Shown: piece after piece, positions 25,250 to 32,539 of the stretch
Numbering within the stretch: the stretch's first letter is position 1
Layout: every line of letters begins with the position of its first letter
Assembly (NCBI GenBank): GCA_028293175.1
Contig: JAQGPI010000058.1
Location: 1-38,491, forward strand
DNA: 38,491 nt
Direction of reading: 5' to 3'
DNA from: Verrucomicrobiaceae bacterium
GTDB taxonomy: Bacteria > Verrucomicrobiota > Verrucomicrobiia > Verrucomicrobiales > Verrucomicrobiaceae
The notes under the pieces: model-generated
The model's input: only the letters and a program-made list of their open reading frames with translations
Told to the model about the DNA's origin: nothing
The model's database searches: none
Translations under genes and position numbers: made by a program

Positions 25250-27013
25250 ATGATTGAACTTAACCAAGTCTCGAAGTCCTTCGACGGCAATGCCGTGCTG
25301 CGGGACATAACGCTCAAGGTGGAGCCCGGGCAGTTCATTGCAATCGTCGGCTATTCCGGCAGCGGCAAGAGCACCCTCATGAACCTGATCGCCGGCCTGC
25401 AGAAGCCGGACACCGGCACCATTACCATGGATGGCGCGCCGGTCTCAGGTCCGGGCCCAGACCGCGGGCTGGTGTTCCAAAACTACTCGCTGCTGCCCTG
25501 GCTGAACGTGCACGAAAACATCGCGCTCGCAGTGGACCAGATCTTCTCTGGCGAGACCAGGGGCGAGCGCCAGCTTCGCGTGGGGGAAGCCATCGCGATG
25601 GTGAAGCTATCGCACGCGGCGGACAAGCTGCCTCGCGAACTCTCCGGCGGGATGAAACAGCGAGTGGCCGTGGCGCGCACCCTCGCTACGAAGCCCAAGG
25701 TGCTGCTGCTGGATGAACCTCTGAGCGCCCTGGATGCACTTACTCGCTCGGTGCTGCAGGATCAGATCCTGGAGATTCGCGAGCAGACCGGGCAGACGAT
25801 CATCCTCATCACCAATGATGTGGATGAGGCCCTGTACATGGCCGACCGCATCATCCCGCTGAGCACGGGACCGGGCGCCACCTTCGGCCCCGAAGAAACG
25901 GTGCCCGCACCGCATCCCCGCAATCGTGCGGAGCTGATCCGCACCCAGGAAATGCGCGAGGTGCGCGAGCGGGTAGTGAATTACCTGCTGGCCCAGCGCC
26001 GGGACTCGGCGGCTTCGGAGGAAGTCAGCTCCGAGATCCCCGCTGAAATGTGGCCGGTAGACATCACCGGCGTACAGCCCGTCTTCGCCATGCGCATGCT
26101 GCGCGGCAATGAGGAAGAGTCGATGACGCTGCGCCGCGCTGGCGTGCGTGCTCCGGTGAAGGACCTGAAGTTCGTCGATAACGCCTTTGTCGATATCACC
26201 AAGCTGTGCAAGAGCTTTGGAACACAGCCGGTGGTGAATGATTTCAACCTGCGTGTGAAGCGCGGCGAATTCGTCAGCATTATCGGCCACAGCGGCTGCG
26301 GCAAGTCCACGGTGCTGAGCATGGTGGCCGGTTTGCTGGATGCCACCGATGGCGCGATGATTCTGGATCGTCGTGAGATCACCTGTGCCGGGCCGGATCG
26401 CGGCATGGTCTTCCAAAGCCCCTGCCTGCTGCCCTGGATGACCGCATTGGAAAACGTGATGCTGGGTGTTAAACAAGTGTATTACCACCGCACCCGGAAG
26501 GAGCGCCTGGAACTGGCCACGCATTTCCTTGAGCAGCTAGGCCTTTCGGCTTCGATGCACAAGCGGCCCGGCGAGCTTTCGCAAGGGATGCGCCAGCGTG
26601 TGGGGCTTGCCCGCGCCTTTGCCTTGCAGCCGAAGGTGCTGCTGCTGGATGAACCCTTCGGCATGCTGGACAAGCTGACCAAGATCGAGCTGCAGGACGT
26701 GCTGCTCACCCTCCGCAAACGCACCGGCACCACAGCGCTCATGGTCACGCACGATGTCGATGAGGCCATCTACCTCTCGGATCGTGTGGTGATGATGAGC
26801 GACGGCCCCTCCGCTTCGGTCGCTGAAATCCTTGCCATCGAATTTGAGCATCCCCGCGAGCGGCATGCGCTCATGGCCGAACCGGCCTGGCACGAATACC
26901 GGGCCCACATGCTCAGCTTTCTGCAAGAGCGCGCTCATCATCGTGGCGTCACGATGGAGTTCGCCCGTTCCGCAACCCCTCTCCTGGGCCTGTCGCCGCG
27001 CCGTGCGGCGTGA
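25250..27013 (+). CDS. Nitrate ABC transporter, two ATPase domains in one chain (NrtC/NrtD fusion)
   Basis: The 587-residue protein carries two complete ABC ATPase units. The first has Walker A GYSGSGKST (about 34-42), signature LSGGMKQRVAVAR and Walker B VLLLDEPLSALD. The second has Walker A GHSGCGKST (about 345), signature LSQGMRQRVGLAR and Walker B VLLLDEPFGMLD. They are joined by about 80 residues, including VNYLLAQRRDS. In cyanobacteria NrtC and NrtD are separate chains and NrtC bears a nitrate-binding-like regulatory domain; here both ATPases are in one chain without that domain. It should pair with the permease encoded just before it. Confidence 0.92.
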   Translation: MIELNQVSKSFDGNAVLRDITLKVEPGQFIAIVGYSGSGKSTLMNLIAGLQKPDTGTITMDGAPVSGPGPDRGLVFQNYSLLPWLNVHENIALAVDQIFSGETRGERQLRVGEAIAMVKLSHAADKLPRELSGGMKQRVAVARTLATKPKVLLLDEPLSALDALTRSVLQDQILEIREQTGQTIILITNDVDEALYMADRIIPLSTGPGATFGPEETVPAPHPRNRAELIRTQEMREVRERVVNYLLAQRRDSAASEEVSSEIPAEMWPVDITGVQPVFAMRMLRGNEEESMTLRRAGVRAPVKDLKFVDNAFVDITKLCKSFGTQPVVNDFNLRVKRGEFVSIIGHSGCGKSTVLSMVAGLLDATDGAMILDRREITCAGPDRGMVFQSPCLLPWMTALENVMLGVKQVYYHRTRKERLELATHFLEQLGLSASMHKRPGELSQGMRQRVGLARAFALQPKVLLLDEPFGMLDKLTKIELQDVLLTLRKRTGTTALMVTHDVDEAIYLSDRVVMMSDGPSASVAEILAIEFEHPRERHALMAEPAWHEYRAHMLSFLQERAHHRGVTMEFARSATPLLGLSPRRAA

Positions 27014-27059
27014 TGATGACCCTGGTCAAAACAACACCTCCCACGCACACAACACACCT

Positions 27060-28445
27060 ATGCAACTGCCTCCCAAATCTCTCAATCGCTGGAGCGGAGC
27101 CATGCTCCTGGCATCACTTTTACCCGCCCTGCCTATTCACGCTGGTGACATGGGCAAGGTCTCAGCGAAAGCCCCGGTGGCTCCGCTGCCTGCAGCCAAT
27201 CCGCTGAGCTTTGCAGATGGCCGCATCGTCTTCGACTTCGAAGAAAAGCTGCGCTTCGAGTACCGGGAAAACAACTTCGATTTCAACAGTGCCAACAAGG
27301 CGCTGACGGATGATTCCTGGCTTCTGGAACACACCCGCCTCGGCGTGATGATCAAGCCTGCGACTTGGTTCAAGCTCTATGTGCAGGGCCAGGATGCGCG
27401 TGAATTCGGCTCGGATCGCCCGAACGTTCCCGGCGTGCTGGGTGCGGAAGGTGACGATACCTTCGACTTCCGTCAGGCCTACATTCAAATCGGTGAAGAC
27501 AAGGGCCTCTCGCTCAGGGCTGGCCGCCAGCTCATCTCTTATGGGGATGAGCGCATTCTGGGTGCCTTTGAATGGAACAATCTCTCCCGCAGTTGGGATG
27601 AGGCGAAGCTGCGCTATGAAGGCGACAAGTGGTGGGTCGATGCTTTCGCGGCTTCGCTCGTCACCTTCCAGGATGACAAGCTGAACCGCTCGGATCTCTT
27701 TGATAACAAGGGATTGGGGCGCAACCAGGTGCTCAGCGGGTTGTACTTCAGCACCACGGGTCTGGACTTCCAGACGACGGATGTATATGCGCTCTTCCTG
27801 CACGAGCAGTTCCCCACCGGGGATTCCGATTTCGCCACTTTCGGCACGCGCTGGAAGAGTGCTCCCGGCAAGTTCGGCCCCTGGGACTATGATGCGGAAT
27901 TCGTTGCCCAGACCGGCAAGGTGAAGGGCAAGGATTTGGCGGCCTTCGCCGGCCATGCGGAAGTGGGTTATACCTTTGATGCGCCATGGAAGCCTCGCTT
28001 CGCGCTGGACTATGATTATGGCTCCGGTGACGGCAATGCGGCGGATGGCAAGGTCAACACCTTCCAAAACCTGTATCCCACCAACCATCTCTACTACGGC
28101 TACGTGGATGTGTTCTCCTGGCAGAACATTCACGATGTGAATGCGAGCTTCAAGGTCAGCCCCTGTAAGACGGTGACGGCGAAGCTAGACTACCATATGT
28201 TCTGGCTGGCTGATACCAATGATGCCTGGTACCGCGCCAATGGCGTGGCCACCGTGCGCCCCATCACCCCCGGTGCCTCCAGCTTTGCAGGCTCGGAACT
28301 GGACCTCACGATCACTTATGCGCCGAAGAAATGGCTCAGCTTCCAGGCTGGCTACAGCCACTTCTTCGCTGGCAGTTACCTGAATGACACGGGTGCGTCC
28401 AGCGATGCTGACTTCGCTTACACGCAGATGACCATCAAGTTCTAG
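27060..28445 (+). CDS. Outer-membrane porin, alginate-export family, in the nitrate operon
   Basis: From the ATG at 27060 the protein has 461 residues with a signal peptide (LNRWSGAMLLASLLPALPIHA) and then alternating beta-strand sequence typical of an outer-membrane barrel. Motifs such as KLRFEYRENNFDF, LRAGRQLISYGDERILGAFE and AGYSHFFAGSYLNDTG are typical of the alginate-export (AlgE-like) family. It ends in Phe (FAYTQMTIKF), the usual barrel insertion signal. The frame stays open back to 26832 inside the ATPase gene, but that part is not used. Its position right after the nitrate ABC genes and before a terminator suggests that it admits nitrate through the outer membrane, not alginate. Confidence 0.85.
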   Translation: MQLPPKSLNRWSGAMLLASLLPALPIHAGDMGKVSAKAPVAPLPAANPLSFADGRIVFDFEEKLRFEYRENNFDFNSANKALTDDSWLLEHTRLGVMIKPATWFKLYVQGQDAREFGSDRPNVPGVLGAEGDDTFDFRQAYIQIGEDKGLSLRAGRQLISYGDERILGAFEWNNLSRSWDEAKLRYEGDKWWVDAFAASLVTFQDDKLNRSDLFDNKGLGRNQVLSGLYFSTTGLDFQTTDVYALFLHEQFPTGDSDFATFGTRWKSAPGKFGPWDYDAEFVAQTGKVKGKDLAAFAGHAEVGYTFDAPWKPRFALDYDYGSGDGNAADGKVNTFQNLYPTNHLYYGYVDVFSWQNIHDVNASFKVSPCKTVTAKLDYHMFWLADTNDAWYRANGVATVRPITPGASSFAGSELDLTITYAPKKWLSFQAGYSHFFAGSYLNDTGASSDADFAYTQMTIKF

Positions 28446-28462
28446 TCGATTTACCCCACACG

Positions 28463-28499
28463 GCCCTCTTCCCTTCTATTGAAGGGGAAGAGGGCTTTT
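28463..28499 (+). terminator. Intrinsic terminator after the porin gene
   Basis: GCCCTCTTCCCTTC (28463-28476) pairs with GAAGGGGAAGAGGGC (28481-28495) with one bulged G and a TATT loop, followed by TTTT. It separates the transporter/porin unit from the NasS-like gene. Confidence 0.92.
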
Positions 28500-28524
28500 G
28501 GCGTGGCCTCCCAAAGTGAATGGG

Positions 28525-28551
28525 ATTCATCGTTTGGCTGAAAACAATGAT
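28525..28551. promoter_or_regulatory. 27-bp TTCA-N9-TGAA box, copy 2 (putative LysR operator)
   Basis: This is the second copy of the box found beside the LysR gene: TTCA at 28526-28529, TGAA at 28539-28542, then AACAATGAT, with 23 of 27 positions identical. It begins 26 bases after the terminator and lies upstream of the gene at 28608, so the same regulator is likely to control both nitrate units. Confidence 0.72.
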
Positions 28552-28571
28552 GAAAACTGAATCCGAAGGGT

Positions 28572-28595
28572 GCCCGACTTGGCACGGCGGCGGCT
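28572..28595 (+). promoter_or_regulatory. Sigma-54-like -24/-12 element upstream of the NasS-like gene
   Basis: TTGGCACG-GCGG-CGGCT at 28579-28595 keeps GG-N10-GC spacing and an exact TGGCACG. It lies 27 bases after the 27-bp box, against 28 in copy 1. The predicted start of transcription (about 28605-28607) almost coincides with the ATG at 28608, which would make the mRNA leaderless. That is a reason for caution about the promoter reading. Confidence 0.5.
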
Positions 28596-28607
28596 ATTCA
28601 GAGAAGC

Positions 28608-29645
28608 ATGAAAACGGTTCATGCCACACGTTCCACTCCAACCCGCCGCGGCCACTATGCCCTGCGTGTTGGCTATGTGCCGCTGCTGGATTGCGCACCG
28701 TTGATTGCGGCCGTTGAGCTTGGTATGTGCGAGCGCAACCGCTTGAACATCAAGCTGATGCGGCAGCCGGGCTGGGCTAACATCCGTGACAATGTGATCT
28801 TCGGCGAACTGGATGCGGCTCATGCGCCTGCCGGTTTGCTGCTGGCGATCAACGCCGGTCTAGCCCCTGTGCCCGCTCATTGCGTCACGGCTTTTGTGTT
28901 CAGCCAGCAAGGCAATGCTATCACGCTGTCGAAGCGCTTGTATGATCGTGGCATCCGCGATCTGGCGGATCTTGCCCAGGAGGCCAAGCATCGCAGGGAA
29001 GGGGAGATGGTCACGCTCGGTGTCGTCAGCCGTTATTCCACTCACGCCCATCTGCTGCGCCAATGGCTGCGTCAGGGCGGCATGAAGGCAGAAAAGGATG
29101 TGCGCATTGTGATCCTGCCGCCGATGCAGATGTCGCAAAGTCTCGCTGCCGGCCATGTGGATGGCTTCTGCGTGGGCGAGCCCTGGAACACGGTTGCGGT
29201 GGCTGAAGGCCATGGTTGGCTGGCTGGCCACAGCTCCACTCTCGCACCGGGACATCCTGAAAAGGTGCTGATGGTGCGCCGCGATTTTGCTGAGCAACGT
29301 GAGGCCGAGCATCTCGCACTTGTGGCTTCATTGTTCGAAGCAGCCGCTTGGTGCGCCGAGCCTGCCAATCGCAACGACCTGGCGGCGATGCTGCATCGCC
29401 ATGCTTTCCCCGCGCTTACGCCGAAACTTATCAAGAGCAGCCTCGCGAGCGAAGACGCCCCAATTTTCCACGGTCCCGAGCTGCATCGTCCCGCACCGGC
29501 CAAGGCCTCATGGCTGGTGGATGAGATGCAGCGCCATGGCCTTCTCACCGCCGCTGCGGCTGTGGAGGCTCATCCCCTGGAAGCCTTCCGCCCCGACATC
29601 TACGACCTCGCCCTTTCCCAAAAACAACCCGCCCTCATCGCCTAA
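28608..29645 (+). CDS. Cytoplasmic NrtA-like protein (NasS-like nitrate sensor)
   Basis: The 345-residue protein is of the NrtA/SsuA binding-protein family but has no signal peptide: MKTVHATRSTPTRRGHYALR runs straight into the binding fold (VGYVPLLDCAPLIAAVELGM). It shares DGFCVGEPWN and HPEKV with the NrtA encoded at 23085. Cytoplasmic relatives of this kind include NasS, which senses nitrate or nitrite and holds the ANTAR antiterminator NasT inactive. No NasT-like gene is in the window, so the partner is unknown. It begins the second nitrate unit and is followed 12 bases later by the NarK-type transporter. Confidence 0.85.
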   Translation: MKTVHATRSTPTRRGHYALRVGYVPLLDCAPLIAAVELGMCERNRLNIKLMRQPGWANIRDNVIFGELDAAHAPAGLLLAINAGLAPVPAHCVTAFVFSQQGNAITLSKRLYDRGIRDLADLAQEAKHRREGEMVTLGVVSRYSTHAHLLRQWLRQGGMKAEKDVRIVILPPMQMSQSLAAGHVDGFCVGEPWNTVAVAEGHGWLAGHSSTLAPGHPEKVLMVRRDFAEQREAEHLALVASLFEAAAWCAEPANRNDLAAMLHRHAFPALTPKLIKSSLASEDAPIFHGPELHRPAPAKASWLVDEMQRHGLLTAAAAVEAHPLEAFRPDIYDLALSQKQPALIA

Positions 29646-29657
29646 CCACCGATCTCT

Positions 29658-30863
29658 ATGAAACTTTCCGACCTTAAATCCTCCGGTCACTGGCCCACCT
29701 TGCTGACCGCTTTCCTGTACTTCGATTTCAGCTTCATGGCTTGGACTGTTCTGGGCCCGTTGGGCGCGCAAATCGGTGAATCCTTGCATCTCGATGCCGG
29801 TCAAAAAGGCCTGATGGTGGCGCTGCCGATTCTGTCAGGAGCCGCGCTGCGCCTGATGCTTGGCCTCGCGGTGGACCGCATTGGAGCGAAGAAGACAGGT
29901 ATTATCGCGCAGATCATTGTTATGCTCGGCCTTGCCGCCGCATGGCTCATCGGCCTGCATTCATTCGGCATGGTTCTGGCGCTCGGATTAGTATTAGGCT
30001 TTGCCGGTGCAAGCTTCGCCGTGGCGCTGCCGCAAGCAGGCCGCTGGTATCCGCCGGGCATGCAAGGCGTCGTGATGGGGCTCGCTGGCGCAGGCAATGT
30101 GGGCGTGGTCCTCGACAGTCTGATCGCTCCGCGTCTTGCCAATGCCTATGGCTTCCAGAGCGTGTTCGGCTTCGCGCTGATTCCCGCTTTGATCGTGTTT
30201 GTGCTCTACATCGTCTTCAGCAAAGAAGCCCCTGGCGTTGTGAAGGTGAAGAAGCTGAGCGATTACGTGAAGCTCTTGAAGGAGAAGGATGCTCACTGGT
30301 TCTGTTTCTATTATACGGTGAGCTTTGGCGGCTTCGTCGGCCTCGCGAGCTACTACGTTCTCTACTTCAAAAGTGAGTTTGGTCTCGCTCCAGTGGCGGC
30401 GGGCGACAAGGCGGCACTCTGCACGCTGGCCGGTGCGCTGGCACGGCCCATCGGCGGTGCCATTGCGGATCGCATCGGCGGCATCCGCTCGCTCAGTGTG
30501 TTCTATTCCATCGCCGCCGCAGGCCTTGTGGCAACCGCCTTCACCCATCATCTGTATGGCAACCTGACCTTGTTCCTCCTCATCAGCGGCGCACTCGGCA
30601 TGGCCAATGGCTCGGTTTTCCAACTGCTGCCGCAGCGCTTCGGCAAGGACATCGGTGTGATGACTGGCCTTGTGGGCTGCGGCGGTGGCGTGGGCGGCTT
30701 CTATCTCGCCACTTCACTGGGCTACGCCAAGAGCGCCACGGGTTCCTGCAACGTCGGCTTCCTGGCTTTCGCGGGGCTCTGCTGCCTTGCCTTGGTAGGC
30801 CTCGCTTTGGTGAAGACCCGCTGGCGCACCACTTGGGGTGCCATCGCTGAAGCCCGCATCTGA
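29658..30863 (+). CDS. NarK/NasA-type nitrate/nitrite MFS transporter
   Basis: The 401-residue membrane protein has about 12 helices and belongs to the nitrate/nitrite porter branch of the major facilitator superfamily. The start (SGHWPTLLTAFLYFDFSFMA) and the Gly-rich nitrate signatures (FAGASFAVALPQAGRWYPPG, GMQGVVMGLAGAGNVGV, MTGLVGCGGGVGGFYLATSL) are typical. Key arginines expected in helices 2 and 8 are compatible with GAALRLMLGLAVDR and GALARPIGGAIADR. It gives a second route for nitrate besides the ABC system. Confidence 0.92.
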   Translation: MKLSDLKSSGHWPTLLTAFLYFDFSFMAWTVLGPLGAQIGESLHLDAGQKGLMVALPILSGAALRLMLGLAVDRIGAKKTGIIAQIIVMLGLAAAWLIGLHSFGMVLALGLVLGFAGASFAVALPQAGRWYPPGMQGVVMGLAGAGNVGVVLDSLIAPRLANAYGFQSVFGFALIPALIVFVLYIVFSKEAPGVVKVKKLSDYVKLLKEKDAHWFCFYYTVSFGGFVGLASYYVLYFKSEFGLAPVAAGDKAALCTLAGALARPIGGAIADRIGGIRSLSVFYSIAAAGLVATAFTHHLYGNLTLFLLISGALGMANGSVFQLLPQRFGKDIGVMTGLVGCGGGVGGFYLATSLGYAKSATGSCNVGFLAFAGLCCLALVGLALVKTRWRTTWGAIAEARI

Positions 30864-30903
30864 CATCTTTGAACAGCTCCCCAAAATTGCACGCACTGCC
30901 ACC

Positions 30904-32535
30904 ATGAAAATCCGGTCCACGGCCTACGGCATTCCATACGAAGAGGGGAAACCTTCGTCGGATGCGTTTGCCGTGCGCGAGTCCGGCCAAACCGTGGTGG
31001 CGGTGTTGTGTGATGGGGCCGGCACAGGCGCTCCGGCCCGCGAGGCCGCCGAACGCGCCGTCCGCTCCGTGACGGAAAACTACTGGGCGAAGCCGCGCGG
31101 ATGGCAGCCGCAACGCGCGCTGACGGAGTTCACGCACCTGATCAACCGCACCCTGCATCAGGAATCGATGGCGAGGTTTGATGGCGTGGAAATGGTTTCC
31201 ACACTCGCTGTTGCCGTCATCGAAGGTGACCGCCTGTATGGCATCAATGTCGGTGATTCCCGGGTATGCGTGATGCGTGAAGGTCGGCTTCTCCAGCTCT
31301 CGCAGGATCATGTGTCTGCGGAACAACACAACGTGCTGACCCGCGCGCTGGGACTCGGCCAGGACATCGAGCCGCATGTGTTTGAGTCGGACATCAATGC
31401 GGGTGACGTTGTGGTGCTTTGCTCCGACGGTGTCAGCAATCATTTCACCAATGAGACGATGAGCGAGGCGCTGCAAAAGTGCGCCAGCGCGCGCACTCTG
31501 GTCACCGACGCCCGACTCCGGGCCGTGGACGAATCCTTGGACGACATGAGCGCGATCGTGCTCGACGTCGCTGAAACAGGTAAACTCCGCGCCATGAATG
31601 ACCGACAGCTCACGATTCCAGAGGCGCTGAACAAGGGCGATGTCATTGACGGCTACCAGCTTGTTAGGCAGTTCCAGCACGCCGACCGTGTATGGCTGGC
31701 AGACAAGGATGGCATGCGCGTGGTGCTGAAGTTCGCGCCCCGCGAAGCCATTGACAGCGAAGCTCATCTGAACGCCTTCACCCGCGAAACGTGGAATGCC
31801 ACACGGCTGGCGGAAGACTGCTTTGCCCGGGCCCTCGAACCTCTGGGGCAGACGGCACGCTACTACGTGATGGAGTTCGTGGATGCACCGAACCTCGCTT
31901 CGGTACTGCAAGCGCGCAGGCTTTCGGTGGATTCAGCCATCGCCCTTGGGCTTTTCCTTTGCGAAGCCGGGCTTGTTCTTCTGCGCCATGACCTTGTGCA
32001 TGGCGACATCAAGCCGGAGAATGTGCTCTGCCTTGGCGACTATGCGCGGCTGACCTTCAAGTTGGTGGATATCGGCAGCGCGGCTGGCGTGTTTTCCGTC
32101 ACCTCACGCGCTGGAACGCCCAGTTATCTGGCTCCCGAACGTTTCCACCAGTCACCTGTTAGTGAGCGAACTGAGATCTTTGCCATCGGTGTCACGCTGT
32201 ATCAGTCGCTTACCGGCGTGCTTCCCTACGGCGCCATCGAGCGTTTCCAGACTCCCGTTTTCGGTGCCCCGAAACGCGCCGCCCTGCTTAATCCCAACAT
32301 CCCTCACTGGCTCGATGCGGTGATCATGCGCTCCATCGCCCGCAAGCCCGAGCGCCGTTACCAAAACTATTCCGAACTCGCCTTCGACCTCGCGCATCCG
32401 GAAAAAGTGGAGGCCTGTTTCGAAGAAGACGCCCCGCTGTTGGAACGCAATCCGCTGCTTTTTTACAAGACCGGATTCTTCATTCTCGCCGCCCTGTGCT
32501 TCTGGCTGGCCTCCAAGCTCCTAACCCACCCCTGA
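30904..32535 (+). CDS. Fused PP2C phosphatase / Ser-Thr kinase with C-terminal membrane helix
   Basis: The 543-residue protein begins with a PP2C-type phosphatase (VLCDGAGTGAPAREAAERA, LYGINVGDSRVCVMREGRL, VVLCSDGVSNHF, LDDMSAIVLDV). A Hanks-type kinase follows from about 240 to 515: catalytic loop HGDIKPEN near residue 366, DIG in place of DFG, and RAGTPSYLAPERF. It closes with a single membrane helix (FFILAALCFWLASKLL). The glycine-rich loop is hard to see. The ATG at 30904 is 41 bases after the transporter stop; a GTG at 30838 would overlap that gene. A kinase gene between a nitrate transporter and nitrite reductase is also known in Pseudomonas nitrate clusters. Its target is unknown. Confidence 0.88.
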   Translation: MKIRSTAYGIPYEEGKPSSDAFAVRESGQTVVAVLCDGAGTGAPAREAAERAVRSVTENYWAKPRGWQPQRALTEFTHLINRTLHQESMARFDGVEMVSTLAVAVIEGDRLYGINVGDSRVCVMREGRLLQLSQDHVSAEQHNVLTRALGLGQDIEPHVFESDINAGDVVVLCSDGVSNHFTNETMSEALQKCASARTLVTDARLRAVDESLDDMSAIVLDVAETGKLRAMNDRQLTIPEALNKGDVIDGYQLVRQFQHADRVWLADKDGMRVVLKFAPREAIDSEAHLNAFTRETWNATRLAEDCFARALEPLGQTARYYVMEFVDAPNLASVLQARRLSVDSAIALGLFLCEAGLVLLRHDLVHGDIKPENVLCLGDYARLTFKLVDIGSAAGVFSVTSRAGTPSYLAPERFHQSPVSERTEIFAIGVTLYQSLTGVLPYGAIERFQTPVFGAPKRAALLNPNIPHWLDAVIMRSIARKPERRYQNYSELAFDLAHPEKVEACFEEDAPLLERNPLLFYKTGFFILAALCFWLASKLLTHP

Positions 32536-32539
32536 TACC

